In this document: in pieces, positions 11,019-26,148 of the stretch
How the letters are laid out: each line of letters starts with the position of its first letter
Position numbering within the stretch: position 1 is the first letter of the stretch
Assembly (NCBI RefSeq): GCF_047496725.1
Contig: NC_132971.1
Span: forward strand, 17,540,001-17,604,000
DNA length: 64,000 nt
Direction of reading: 5' to 3'
Origin: Anoplolepis gracilipes
Taxonomy: Eukaryota > Arthropoda > Insecta > Hymenoptera > Formicidae
The notes under the pieces: generated by a model
Told to the model about the DNA's origin: nothing
Databases searched by the model: none
Seen by the model: the letters and a program-made list of their open reading frames with translations, nothing else
Made by a program: the position numbers and the translations under genes

Positions 11019-14000
11019 GTGAGTTTGGATTTGTAAATGCAATTTTACTATAAAATTTATACAATCACTGACGAGATACTATTAAAGACCGTCAAATTTT
11101 TGTGACTGCCAAAAGGGCCCGGTGGGCCCGGAGGTAATTAAAGAATTATGACATTATCGACTATTTTGACTTAATTATACGAGTTATTTTAATCATGCGA
11201 ATATTTTAACTCATCTAATTATTGTTTTATTATAAAAAATGTATAGATCTTCTGGGTAGCTGTTTCTAAAATAACAAAATAAGCGTTTTATTGTATTTAA
11301 TCATTATTTTATTACCGATAGCACAAAGATTTTCTTACCTACAGCAGGAAAATCGTTTCATTGCCGGTAATTTTTTCCTGTCACACTAAACTCCGTAAGA
11401 CTGACGGTCTTTAATAGTATCTCGTCGGTGATACAATGTACTTTTGCATAAGTATATATACTTTTTTGTACTATTAAGTAGCCGAATAAAATTCGAAGAA
11501 ATTCTTATTTTTTATTTCTAATAAAAATTTGATTAAAATACATTAATCTATAAGATATCAAAATAAGCTCTTATAATAAAAATTAAAAATTATCAATTTT
11601 AATGGCTAGTAAGAGCAAATCGCTGTTCTTGGAGCGCAAGAATTTATTTAGGATATAAAATATAAATTACATAAACGCGAACGTTTCAGTCTATTTTAAG
11701 ACCTTCCTCAACGTTAATTACATTGGTAAAAAAATGGAAACAATTTGTTTACTTAAATTTATGTTTTTCATTAATAGTACGTATCGGATTCAAAAGTCGC
11801 ATAAACGCGTTTATGTACTTTGTATTTTATATCCTAAATAAATTCTTGCGCTCCAAGAACAGCGATTTGCTCTTACTAGCCATTAAAATTGATAAACATT
11901 AATCTATTTTCCTTAAAAAAAGGTTTTATAAAAATTTTAAACAGTTTTTTAAATTATTTATAGAGAATAAAATTTTCATCTTCAAAATTTTATTCCTTAT
12001 TTTACATTTCTAAGTTGTATATTCGTAATTATTTAGTAACATAATAATATATACCGCTCTTTCACTTGGAATTCTTCAACTATTTTCGGTCTTACGTGTT
12101 CAAATTCGTTTCTTCGGTGGCATTTTAGAAACTTTATAGGATTAGAGTTAGAAATTGCGGCAGAAAACGGCACGCTCCTTCGTATTTCTCCACCTTGTGC
12201 GTTCTCATCTCGCAAATCGCGTGTTTAAGTAGCGACTCTCTTAGCCTAAATAATTTTGTCCCTAATTTTCCTACGCCGCGTTTCTCGTCGGCATTCGCTT
12301 CACGACGACATACAATTTGCAACGGTAATGATGCAGCCGCCTGAAGAAACACAGGCGTTTCCCGCGCGTTTACTCGTGGCACGCCACGTTCTTCCGCACT
12401 TGCGCGAGTTATTTTCATGCCAGCATGGAAAACACTTAATTCGATGACTGACACGTAATTTCCGGTTATCACGTTACTGAAAACCGCGGCGATGCTCTCG
12501 CCTCGTTAGCGTCGAAATTCTCGACGGGCGCGTTGAAATTAAGTCGATCATCCATTAGGTCGTCAAATATTCTTATATACCACGACGATTCTCTTGTCAA
12601 GAGACGTTGAAAACGGAGAAATAGCTAATATTATCAACGGACGAATTCATATAATGTCTTGTTCCCGAACGATGCGGTGCTGAAAATTTAGGTCGTCGCC
12701 GTAACACCTCCGAAGCTTTAGATCTAATTGAAAGTTTAATTAAATGCACACCGGCCCCTATTACCAGGCCGTTTTACGATTCTCAATTCGGCAAACTTTC
12801 TGAAATTGTGCCAGATTAATCTTCCGGTACGTGCGAGTACTAATCACTAGTAAATTCAATTTAGAAAATTGCGTCAGTTCTGACGGTTTTATTTTGTCCT
12901 TATACTTAAGCTGAAGACAAACGCCTCCAAATGTAACGCATTTATACGTAATAAATCATAATCATTTCTTATTACGATATTCCGTCGTGCATAATTTTTG
13001 TAAGCGTACGCGCCGTAGCAATTTCAAATATTCAAAGCTTATATTTAGAGATTTATATTCTGAGATTTGTATCACATTGCAATGGAATACTTTTGTGCTT
13101 ATGTATGTGAATTATTCTAGATATTTCATGAGAAAAGATATCTCGTCAGAATAGCAAAACCAGGTTTTCGCTGCATGTTGAATAAATCATACATATTGTA
13201 TTTTAATGAAACAATAGAATAAATACACAAACGCAAAAGTTAACTAATATTTCAATACAAAAAAAATCTATATTTAAATATTTTTTATAGAATTTTCAAT
13301 GTGCTATTAATTTCTAACTTTTATATTTATAAAAAATTTACATTATAAAAAAGCAGAAAAAGAATATAGAAATATCTTCGACGTATTCGTATATAATATA
13401 TACATTATATACATATATATATATATGTTTGGTGAATTTTATATTTCATTAAAATTATAATATATATTATACATTAATTATAATGTACATACATTATGTA
13501 AGAGATATAAAAATCTATCAAATATAAATATCTACTTTAATAATCCCAACAATCCCGTTTCATCGCTTCTTTATTAATTCCGGTCACGAAAAATTCGAGT
13601 ATTTTTCCCGTAGGAATTTTCGGCGGATAATCACTTTAGAGTACCGTATGTCGACGGCGGGCGGCAATAACGTTAATTCACATTGACAAGAAAATTCAAG
13701 TGAAATGCGCGGTAGTCTGATCAATATTATCTGTAACAATTTCTCTTGTGACAAGATTTCCATATTACTATTAAGTTTTTCAAACTGCGTAGAAAAAAAA
13801 TATCGTTTTAATTATTTGTCATACATAATTAAAATAATTAAAATAACTTTAAATGATTAAATTTTTTTTTGTTAAATAGAGAGAAATGTGATATTGCAAA
13901 TATAAATTTTATATCTCATAATTTATATTGCATAGAAATTTTTGAGTATATAATAAAAATTAAATAAAGATACGATATTTACGGTAGCGATGTTCATTCG

Positions 14001-14342
14001 TGCACACACTTTCATACAATACTTAAATAATAAATATTTTAACAGACATTGATTTTGCGTTATGATCAATTAGTACACAGAATCAGATCACAGAAATCAT
14101 TTATTTTCTTTATATCGCGAAAACGCAGATAAATGCAAAGAGGTAGATATTATTTAGATGCAGTCAAAAATAAATAATGACTTTGATTTTTAAGATTCAA
14201 AATATCGAATACAGTTACCAATGTTTATAATTCGTTATTCACAAATATATTTTCCCGATGTTGCAAAATTCGAAGCAAAATTTCAGCAAAAGTGTTGTGT
14301 ACTTTTATAAAAAGAATTTATAAATAGCGAATATTACCGTAA

Positions 14343-14402
<60 letters not shown>

Positions 14403-15009
14403 ATTATGTTTTAAAAGCGAACCCTTAATAGGGCACATCCATTAAGTATATCCATAAGTATTCTATTAGGCATAAAATTTTGAGCTTGGGCTTTTAATTC
14501 GAATAAAAATAGAAACGAGATACTCGGGAGAGAAATTTTTTTCAACAAAAATTCGGCGATGTGCGCAGGAACGAGCGAATGATTAGAGTTCTTGAGCGAG
14601 GGCAAATGAGAGGCGAGAGGGCACAAGAGGGAGAATTTCCGGCTGAATATCCGCCGGAATTCACCAGGTTTGGCGCACCACGGGCGCCGGTAAACGCTCG
14701 GCCGAACCTTCGTAATTGCCGTGACTAAGTTATTCACTTAAGCTACTCTTGGCCGACGCTCAGGTTATGCGTTATCGTCGCGATAGCTGCTGCATTAATC
14801 TCAGCCCAAGAGAACGATGCTTCGTCGTTCTTCGTAGTCCTTGCGTCGCGCCCTTCGTCGACCCAACAATAGAGAATCGGCCTTAATCTTTGATCATAGC
14901 CGGCTTGAGAACCACTAACAACTTTTGAAGAGACGTTTATTATAAACGTGGTAAATTAAATTTTCTAGGCTGTGAGAAAATATGCGATACCAGTCCTTAC
15001 ATCTTTTTT

Positions 15010-15047
<38 letters not shown>

Positions 15048-18000
15048 GCATTTATAATGCAACTTTTAATTAATTTTATTTCACATTCCAAACTATGCTA
15101 AAATTTAAGCAAATATCTAACATAATTTTGTATTATGAATCCAGAAAATGGATTAAGTAACGAGTTTTTGTGCAACGTACGTTATTTTCAAAATGTACAT
15201 TATTCCTTTTCAATAATATTTTTTTGCAAAAAATTCCATAAAATATATATCATAATTGTAACAAAATATATGGCATACTACATTTATAAAAAAAATCAAG
15301 ACGCATACAACACATATATTTGTGTATATAAAACATGTGATGTTATGTAAAACAATTATATTTTTTTTTTTTAAATTTATAATTATTTATATCAATTTTT
15401 GAATTTATAAACGACAATCAATTTTTAGAATATTTTAATTGATGATAGTCTTAAGAAAACTTTTGATTCGCAGCGCTACGTAAAAACTCGTTACTGATAT
15501 TAATTTGACACGACATGTCGTACACAGACTTCATTTTAAATCGAATAAAATGGTTCCTAACCTTAGCATTGTTGTAATTTATGTTCTCAGTAAGCCAAGC
15601 CAAGCATCAGCAGAACTCAAGTGCCAATAATGCAATCGTCACATTGAATGTCCCGGAGGGTAAAAATGAAGATGTTCTTGAAGGACCAATTGGAGAGGTA
15701 CTTGCTCAAAGTGGTAGCACGGCAGTCTTGCCGTGCAAAATTACCGATCCTGGAGCTGGAACTGTAAGTATACCTTCATATATGTATATATTGTAGTTCA
15801 TATAAACTCTTCGAATCACACTGTTTACATGCTAATCTTTTTTTCGATAAAAAATATTATGATGCAATTAATTTTTTGATGAAAAATAATTACAATATAT
15901 GTAAGTAGTTTTGCTTGTTTTCTATTCCTATCCTTTAAATTGCTGATATATTAATATTATAAAAGTTAGAAATAATTTGTATTTACTAGTGTACGGTTTG
16001 AGAGACAATATGAATGAAGAATGATTTACAAATCTAATTATCAATATCATATATACTACAATATATTATGACAGAAAGATTAAATATTCCATAAATGCAA
16101 AGAACGGCATTATTCATGGAATCTGAATGCTTCGTAATCAATTAAAATGCAGAAATGAATAATTTTAGACTGGGAAATAATTTCTCTGGATGGACACGCC
16201 CATGTATTGAAATATTAATAATATTTCTCGCTTTACTTCCACTTGATTTTCCCTGTGCCATTTCTCTGTTCATTTCAATGCCGCTCGTCTTTTTTCTCAT
16301 TTACACCAGATGTTTCAGATTTTTATTTCCGTTATATGAACTGGTTCGAACTGGTTTTTCATTTAATTTCCGTTTCCCATCATGCACATGCCATACGCGA
16401 GTGATCCATAAAGAAAGGAGTATGTGCGCTGTTTCTAATATGGTTGATTTTCGTGTCGCAGGGATGAAACGACTATTCAAATGGAAAACGTTGAATGACA
16501 AGCGCGGATCAGATTTGAAATATCAAAAAATTTTCTCAAAAGAAATATCTTTTACCTTTATGTCAGAATCTTTCAAGTTTTGAATATAAATTTTCTTTGT
16601 AATATAAGGTATTTTGACATCGCATGCGCTGATTATATTTTCAGTCGTATTTTATCTTCATCACTTGTGCTTCGTAAAAAATAAATTACAACGCGCTAAG
16701 ACAACGACATGCGTGACTCCAGCATCGTATGATGATGACGTTGATATATTTCTGTACTACACGCCCGCAGTTCTTATTGAATGAAGAATTATATGATCTC
16801 GTTCTTCTTTCTCTCAAAAAAATAGTAGAAAATTACTCTTACTAAGAAACTAAAATATGAAATCAAATGACGTAAATTTTTCATTTTGGCGTAAAAACTG
16901 ATTCTTTCACGGAAACATTAAATGTCATTTTTTTATTAAATGTCGCAGCTACAATAAAAGAGGTATAAAAAATAACGGAAAAAAATATGTCAACCAATGG
17001 CAATATAATTTTATAATATTTTACAAGTTATATTATGTATTTCCATCATATTAGCTTAAAAATGTATTTATTTTTAAAATAATGTAAAAGAACCTTAAAA
17101 AAATACTCATTTTTTAATGGAATGAAAGTTTATTGGATGTCAAACAAAATTCGCAACCTATGACAAATAGAATGTAATACAATAATAAATAAAATGTAAA
17201 ATAGGAAGGTGATGTAAAACAAATGTAAAAAAAAAAAAAAAAAAAAAAAAGAGAAAGAATACGCGAAACCAATGAACGATCTCACATTTTGCAATGAAGT
17301 TCAGTTTTAACTGTTTGTAAAAAAAAAAAAAAAAAAAAAAAAACAATGTTTTTGATATGTCGAGTTTGCGATTGGAAACGCAAACAAACGTTCAGTCCCT
17401 ACGAAGATATAGATCCGGCGTAATTGTGCAAATATATGCGTTTCAAATACCTTTGCACGCGATATTAAAAGCTGAAAGGAACGAATGCGATGCGTCGCAC
17501 ACACACTGTAGGTACGAATGATAGGTCGATATGATATTTTGCACACGGAGATTGTGCAGGTTGTTTGCTTTTTTTTGCGGCCTTCGCTATACGTACTTTA
17601 ATACTATAGCCGTCGGTCCAGCAAATTGCCCTAGTTTACGATCACAACGGCGCACACTCCGCGATGGCGTATGCTCTTTGTCTTATTTAGCGTTCAACCC
17701 TTTTCCTCCCTCAACGCGTGGAATCAGCCGACAATCTGCGTAAACAATGTGTCTATATTCGTTCGAGTTATTCGTTCCGAGCTATTTCCGTATCATTCGT
17801 GTCGATTTTTCGTCTCGGACGTAAAAAGCTGATTGCGAAAAGCTCCAACGTATTACGTTGCAAGTTGGAATTTTTCCCTAGCAAGAATTATGAACGCTCA
17901 CCTTCCTTCTCACGTTTGCTGCATCTTTCACATTTATGCTAACTGGTTCTTCTCGTTAGAAAAATTCAAGATTATATATCCCTGCATCGCGCCAATCGAT

Positions 18001-21000
18001 TCGTATTCCGAATATATATCTTTCCGCGAATGTACACGTGAATTCTTCGCGCCGTAACGCCGTTGGGAGACCAGATGCCCAGCTTATTACATATCCTCTC
18101 CTTTCGCGAAAATGTCGAAGTTCCCGCTTGGAGAATATTTTAGAATATTTTAGCGAGTTTCAGCGTTAAACTGACGCCACGCCAGATGCCGCATGACTGT
18201 ACGTCTCTTTTTCCCTTGGAAAAAGGCAGAAGGAAACGAAAGGGCAATCCGTATAAACGCTATCGAGAGATGGTGAAAACATTCTCTCTCGATACTCGCC
18301 GTGGTATACTTGAGAAATCGGAATGGAATTCCGAGAGAGTCGACAGACGGATTCTTTCCGGGCGACAGGCAATGCACGTTTCTATGAAATTCCGACCTAC
18401 GAGTTTCCCACACCGACGTGAATGAGACGTAAGTCGACTTTAAATGCGCGTTTTCCGACACGGAGCTTGCCTGGTGGCGTTTGAAAACGCGGTACTTCAG
18501 CTGTCATATCTGGGTTTTACACAAAAAGTATATCACGAAAGAATTATACGCTACTACCACCATGTTATTTAAAACTGTAGATTTCTTGATCGGATCGTGT
18601 TCGGATCAAATTTCCTTGCAAATGTATTTTTCGTTAAAAAAAAAAAAAAAATATTTTATAAAATTGTTATTCTACAAAATTTAAATTACTTATTTTAATA
18701 TAATAATAAATAAATATAATAATAAAATATATAATAATTTAATGTATTAATTATTAATTAAATTATATATATTAATTTACATATTATAATATATTAAATA
18801 TATTTTTTCTCTGCATTATAATTCCTTCAGGGGTTTCCGCATTTATAAACATATAAACCCCTGAGTGCTCTCGTGTGCAATGTTTTTCTCCAGTTTTTAA
18901 TAAATTACATTTCTAAAGTGAAACTGTCGGGTAAAAGAACAGATGCCCGCTTTGACATAAATCGAAATTGCGTTTCAATAATCGCCAGAAGCAAATCGAT
19001 ACGCCGATGCTAAAGCCCGCAATTCCTATAAACGGATGCGAATAACTCGAAACGTTCGGAAAAGCGGCATGTTTATGCGAACTTCACGGCAGGTTTATTT
19101 CTCTCCGTTTGATTTCTGGATTTTACAGCTCCGCTGGGCACAGAGTGGGCAGGGAGTTCAGAGTTGTAATTTACTTACGACGAGAGTATTTCACGTCTCT
19201 ACTCACTTCACGCATTGAACAGAATCCCTACAGATATAACGGCAGCGAAGCGATTCGCATTTTCAACGCTTTCATTTTCTTCGCAGGACTTTCATTTTAA
19301 TAAGATTATAGCTTTCGGGGGGTAGAATCAATTTCTTTTGTTCCTTCTTACTCGATTATAAAACAAGTCGTACCTCGCATAATAGGACTCCACTTTAATT
19401 AAGATATTAGTGTTATAAATCAAAATTTTAAATGATATTTAATCCATTGCTTAATTAATCATTATTTTTATAAATTAAAAGTATATATAGTTTTCCATAT
19501 ACATAGATCTTTCCATGCATCAGCGCATTAAATTATATCATACATTATCAATTCATTATTATAAGAAAATATTAATCTATTCGATAATAAAAATATCATA
19601 GTCTCATTAAAAAAAAATATGAACGTATAAATGAAATTTGTATTAAAATATATTAATAGATAGACATAAGAATTGCATATATTATAAATAAATACATATA
19701 TTTATTATAATTATTAAGTTGCTTATAAATACATATATAAGCAACTATATACTATTCATACATATATACTATTTTTATAATTTAAATAAATTCTTTAAAA
19801 ATCATAAAAAAACGAAAAAATGTAAAAAACTAAAAAATTGAGATCCTTTTGGAGTTTCAGAAATCAACATAGCTTTATTTATTGTTCCTCGCTGCTGTAT
19901 CGGATGATCGTTCGCTGACAAAATTTTTGTTCTGGACGATACAAAAGTTGCAAAATCTAAGGCCACTTATGCAAAACTCTCTGTCACGAACCGTATATAA
20001 CCTCGGCGGATCTCATACCGTCGCCGACTATGAATAAAAGATGAATTCATGCGCGTCTTGTTTAGTACAGAAATACAGAAACAAGAAACAAGGCCGCCTT
20101 AGGCTTCTTTGCCGCGGCGAAAACAAGTAAAAAGGGCTCAGGTACCGCGGGTAGAGTAAAAAGGAAGAGAAAACGAGGGAGAGCAAAGCGCATTACATAT
20201 CTTGTCTAGGTAACTGCTACCATACGAAAATTTATTCTTTTGCGATAAGATAACACATCATACATTTATAATGTCAACCATGTAAGCGTCATAAAAATTT
20301 ACAAAGAACAACTATGCGTTTATCTAAAATATTTATTGAAATCATATTATATGGCGTAGTAATGATAAATGAAGACTAAGTTCGTTCTGTTTTTGAATCA
20401 AAATCTCACATGTCAATTCATCCCCATCTTTAACCTGATTTGATCTCCAGTTCTGCTCATATGTCATTATATCTATGTGGCATTAAAAATTGACAAATTT
20501 TATGTCACGAAGACATAAGGAATTTTTTTTTTAGAATAGATATATTAAATATATATTCATTCTAAGAGCATTTTGAATAATAAATGAAAAATTAATGCTT
20601 TCTTGTAATCTTCTATTATAGGTACACTTCGATATCCATTATTTTAAGTACAAAATGCTGGATCAGTATAAATTTTTACACGTAATCCTACTTATAAAAT
20701 ATCAAATAAATTATCAGCAGACTTCCTTTCGTGTTTTATCAACGAGCGTCTGGATTCTTCAATTTAAAACGCCATTTATCTTCGCTTGGAGCACGCCGAA
20801 AAAGTTTCGCGTAAAAGTTGCACGGCGGAAATATTCAAAGTCGTTTTTATTTCACGTAAGTCTTTTATTCTCCATTCTCTCAAGTATCCGGCGTTCCTTT
20901 AAGTATAGAGAAAACCTGAGAGAGATATCGAAGAGCGAATGTTTCCTTTATAGCGAGAGCATATCTGTTCGTATGTATTAAAAAAAGTAACGAATCTTTG

Positions 21001-24000
21001 CTCCGGCGTAAACGGGATTCTCTTCTAAGATCAGACGTTTTAAGTGGGCTCTTGGCCGGAAATAATTAATCATTATTCCCGGAAGTTGCAATTCACGTAC
21101 GAGGGGTCAAACACGGTTCATCGGATCTTCCAGTTTTTTACTCGATGTTGCCGACGTTGAATTTGTGTGCCAGCTAGCAGTTCAGCCAACAATTTATGCG
21201 CATATCGTTACACGACTTTGTATAAAGAAATTAACTTATTCCAAATTTATTCTTATATGTATTGGATATAATGTATTTCGTCGCGTCTCGAAACAATGTG
21301 TCAATACGAGTTATACATATGATGCATGCATGTATAACGAAAACGAGAATTGAAAAGATTATCGGCAAATTTTCTGGGCCTTCTGGAAACACAGGGAGTG
21401 AACGCGGTTGTAAATCACGCGATAAATGCCAAATCGAGCGGCTGCCAACGAGTTCTTACGAAAACTCGACGTTTTAGGTACGTCACACGACTCGTCTTCA
21501 ACTTGATCTCACTAGGGAAAATGCATGCACAGGTTTCCGGTGAAAAGCGGAATCCTTCTCTTCGAAAAATGTTCTTGGCCACGATAAATCGTAGGATAAA
21601 ATGAGCGAAGGTATAATAGAGGATATCCGGATAGTGAATAGAAGAGTTCTTTGAGAATGCAGATAGAGCGAATGAGAGATTGGAGAAGCGAAGAACTATC
21701 GGAAATGAAAAAATTCAAGAGAAGAATTCTCCCAAAGTATCAAGACATTAAATTTCTCTCCCTTCTGAAGCATCTTCGAAGTATTTCATTACGTTTTTTC
21801 GTAGAGTTGTTCCTTCTTTCGCGAATAATACGAACTCTTTTTTATGTTCAAGGCGTCGAAATTGAAATCTATTGATAAAACAGACTTCAAGAAAACTTAT
21901 CTTTCCGATGCCGTAAAGTTTCGTGGTTATATTTGGTTTCCGCCCACGGGATTCCCGTGCACGTGATATAATTTGTTTGAGCGCGTCTATGCCAAATCGA
22001 GAAAGTACGTTTCAAAAGCGCCCTTTTGTGCACGAACTAAATGAAACGTATCGCGGTGAAGTGCGATTGATATCACAAATAGATAGGATAGATTGGATGG
22101 CGCGCGCACACGGATGGAATCGATATTATCATGAAACGATGATGCGATAAATTAAGGCTTTCTCATCAATATATATATATGGAATTATACGAATCCATTT
22201 ACGAAACTAATATAAAACGTAAACGCAATATCATCATTTAGCTTTAATTTCTTATAAAGTAACCCAACATTTTTGTTGAGCAAAATGAAATAGATGATAT
22301 GTACATCGCATGAATTAATTCATTCAAGGAATGAATAGTTTATCTGAGATGCTATAATTCAAATTTTAAAATTTTATTATTTATACTGAAATATTTCTAC
22401 TAAAACCATCAAACGCAAAACGTTGCGAGAGTGATGTGATTTTCCAATTATTTCTAAAATAGTAAAATAGTAAAATAACGTCAATATCGATTAGAAATAA
22501 CAGATACGGTGATCGAGCGATACCCAACGTAATTGACTATTACTTCACACTTCAATACATCAAAATCGATATATCGATTATATTAACCGTTCTCAAACTA
22601 AATCTCGAGAATATTCTGTTATTAAGTTATAATCAATGTACAAATTGTACACACTTGCAACGAATTGATTTCTATTATCATAACCATAGAAATTAATTGA
22701 AATAACTTTATGCAAAAATTAAGCTCAGATATTTTGAAATGATAAAATCATTTCCAAATTAATCAATATAGAAATAATAATAATGATGATAATAAAATAA
22801 AAGTATGCTTTATAAAAATAAATTTCGCTAATATTTTTAATAATTTTGGCTTATAAAATTAATAAATTAATTAAAAAATTGTTTCCCTCTTCTTTCGCTC
22901 ACTCTAAAAAAAAAAAAAAAAAAAGAAAATATATATTTTATGACGTTATTTATGAGAGCGACGTTTTAAATTTCTATATTTATCTGAGAAAAATTCGATC
23001 AACAAAATTAAATTGTGGTATTTATTTATAAAATAAGCTTTAATGCATATTTTCATTCGCAATCGGTCTCTGCGGAATATCCAGTAACAAATTTTCGCGC
23101 CGTATATGTGAAACAATTATTTTTAATGTCTTTAGAAAGCATTATCGCTCCCAGTTCTCCTCGATTTCGTGAGCATTGTTATAGCTATAAGTTTTCGAAG
23201 CTGCGATGTGTATAAGCTGTGACGTGTATAAAATGTAGCTGTGTAGTGATTGGCTTGATTCTCGCGCGAGACCTGGAAGGAATGGGTAAAGGAACTTTCC
23301 TCATTACAAGAATACTTTTAAAATAGCTCACTGATAAACGAATGAACTTTCGGCGTTCCTTATCAGCCCGATACTATATCGAGTAAGAGTCGAAAGTGAT
23401 CGCAGCAAGAATGTAGCGATAGAGTGGCGGCTTTTAATTTCTTTCCTACCGCTGCTGGTGTGGCTTCGTTAGTACTGGAAATGTTCTTATCGCTGGAGAA
23501 CTTTTCTTCTTTCTTTTCTCTTTTTCTCTTCTTTTTTTTTGTTTTGTTAAGAGTAAAGTTTTTATCCATAACGAAAATTTCTGTAACAGTCAAGGATTCT
23601 AATTATAGTCATTGTTTTATTTCGCGCACAATTCTCCATTAATCGTTCCATTAACTCCCTGTCTCTCTGTATTTATGTTTAAGCCCAGCTTTTGTCCCGC
23701 TGCAAATTTGTATCTAGAATGTAGAGGCATAAATTACCGATTGTGGCAATTCCCGGTCGACAGACAAAGAATGTATGTGGTGCAAGTCGCTTAGTGCGCT
23801 CCGTAACAGGGATATTTCCCAATTAAGCTCTCCCTACGAGCGGCGGTGCATCTTAGCTCGTGTGCCGCATGTGTGCGCGCTTTTGGCGCGTGTTGATGCT
23901 ATTACTTGCCGCTACTGTACAAAGTCTTTCCTGTGCTTGGGCCAGCAATCCCCACGAGGCACGGTTTAATAGCTTGCTACGGGAATTCTCTAGGACGATC

Positions 24001-24999
24001 GGTTACCTAACACGCGTCTAATAAGACTGATGATGATCGAGTCAGGCGAAACAACTTAAGAGGAAATTAAGTACGTAGGCTCGACGTGAGCCAGACATAT
24101 GCTACTCCAATTTACATTTTGTTCCAAGTTTTAATTGGTTTTAATCCTTTCCGGGTTACATTCGCCTCGCGTTTCGCGCGTACGAACTTTTAACCCTTTC
24201 CACTCGAAAGTCAAATAGACCCGCCGCCCACAAACTTCAACAGTTTCTCTCTAAGCCAGATATACTTTATGTATTTAAGCTAAAAATAATTCCATTAGCA
24301 TCTTATCTAAAAATCTGTTAATGTTTTTTTCTTAAGTTTTTTCTTTTTGTATATTATACAGAACTGCTTAATAAGCAAAACGTTACTATGAAAATCACAT
24401 AAAGATGTATGTTGCAAAAATTTTTGATATAATTTTGTTATTATACTATTAATTATATTTATAATCATATTTAGTTTTAAAATGGTAGCTATTAAAAGAG
24501 AGAAGAGAGAAGAGAAAAAAAAGAAAAAGAAAATAATTGGAAATAATAAATCGATGAAGCAAACAATTATTTTCTCGTTTATATATACTTAGATCTCTGA
24601 TTTTTAATTTAACTTTACAAATAAAAAAGAGATGAAAAATTTTAACTTAAATATACTAGCTTTATTGAGAGCTTCACTATGATTTCAATCTTGTTTAGAC
24701 TTTTTAATTGACGTAGGAGCTTCTTTAATTGATCGCGCGAGTATCTCGAGAAACAAACGTTTCTGTTTCTCTAGTATAAAGTAAAGAAATACTACTCGTC
24801 TTAACAGTCCACGTACACGTGTATCTGTATCTGGAGTTAGTTGAAACTGAACGACGGATGTCCAAGGGATTTGAGCGTCCTTGTCTTTCCCGACTGCTCG
24901 AGAAGACACCGGAGAGTTCCTGTAACTTCGTGCTGATTGCGGCAAACTCTACCACCCGATAACTTATACCAGTCAAAGGCCAGCAAGGATACACACAGC

Positions 25000-25031
<32 letters not shown>

Positions 25032-26078
25032 GCGCGGACTCTCTCGCCATATTGGATTCGCCGTTACACGTCGGTGCACCGTAGATATGCCCTTTTCAGG
25101 ATTGGATCCAGGATTACAGTAAGTATCCTGGATTACCGGTTTGGCAGTTACTAGAGATGTCATATCCTTGGGAATTGGTTTTGCCCACGATGTATTACGT
25201 GAAATCAGCCTAATTATGTTCTATCTGATGGCACTAAGACATTTCTGATGAAGTTTATTTTATCTTTAGATCAGGAGGTAAAAAATAATTGGTAATATGA
25301 CAGATTTTAACCCATTAGATCAAAATACTGGAGATAGATGATCTTTGTTATATATCATAGTAAACTCTTTGAGAGCATAAGAAGATTCGAGAAAATTATA
25401 CTTTTTTTACTAAAGTCTTATTATTAAAAGATTTTTGTTTCTTAATCAATTAAATTTAATATCTTTTTGCAGTTTTAATATTTTCACTTTTTTAGATTTC
25501 TCCTACAATTAATAAAACAGATCTATAACGTATATACGGTATATATACATATCTGTATACATGTATAGATCTGTTTCTGTTAATTGTAGAAGAGATCTAA
25601 AAAAATGAAAATACTAAAACTGCAAAATTTAATATATATATATATATATATATAGAGCTAATTATTAATTATTATATTATTATATATGTATATTATATAC
25701 ATTATAAAATATTAATTTATATTTTTATTATAGCTCCGTTAGATGCATATATTGCGTTCATATTGTGCACATTACAAGCAGAGTCCTTGTGACATCCAAG
25801 TTTTTACATTACTATTATATTCCGAGAATTTCCACCCAATTATTGCATAAATCCTTTGTGATATCATGTCGAGGTGAACTCGACATATTTGTTTTGCGAT
25901 GCTCCTTCACAAAGTTCTCCAAACACTTGATGCAAAGCATAATTGTATATATAATCAGAAAATTACATTTCTGTAATCTTCATAAGAGAAACTCCACAAA
26001 TAATGAAAATTAGAAATGTATCGTTAAATTAGATTGTTTTTTATTTTACGTTACTTCATTAAGATAAATCGAGAACAA

Positions 26079-26148
<70 letters not shown>

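Noticed and set aside
12134..12472. 112-codon minus-strand ORF overlapping plus-strand ORFs
   Set aside because: CpG-rich patch where several frames are open; no family features or splice context.
14411..14737. 108-codon minus-strand ORF
   Set aside because: Falls in a GC-rich intron patch with no family resemblance.
16155..16583. 142-codon ORF with hydrophobic segments in dpr19-like intron 2
   Set aside because: No recognised domain or conserved motif; noted in the intron entry only.
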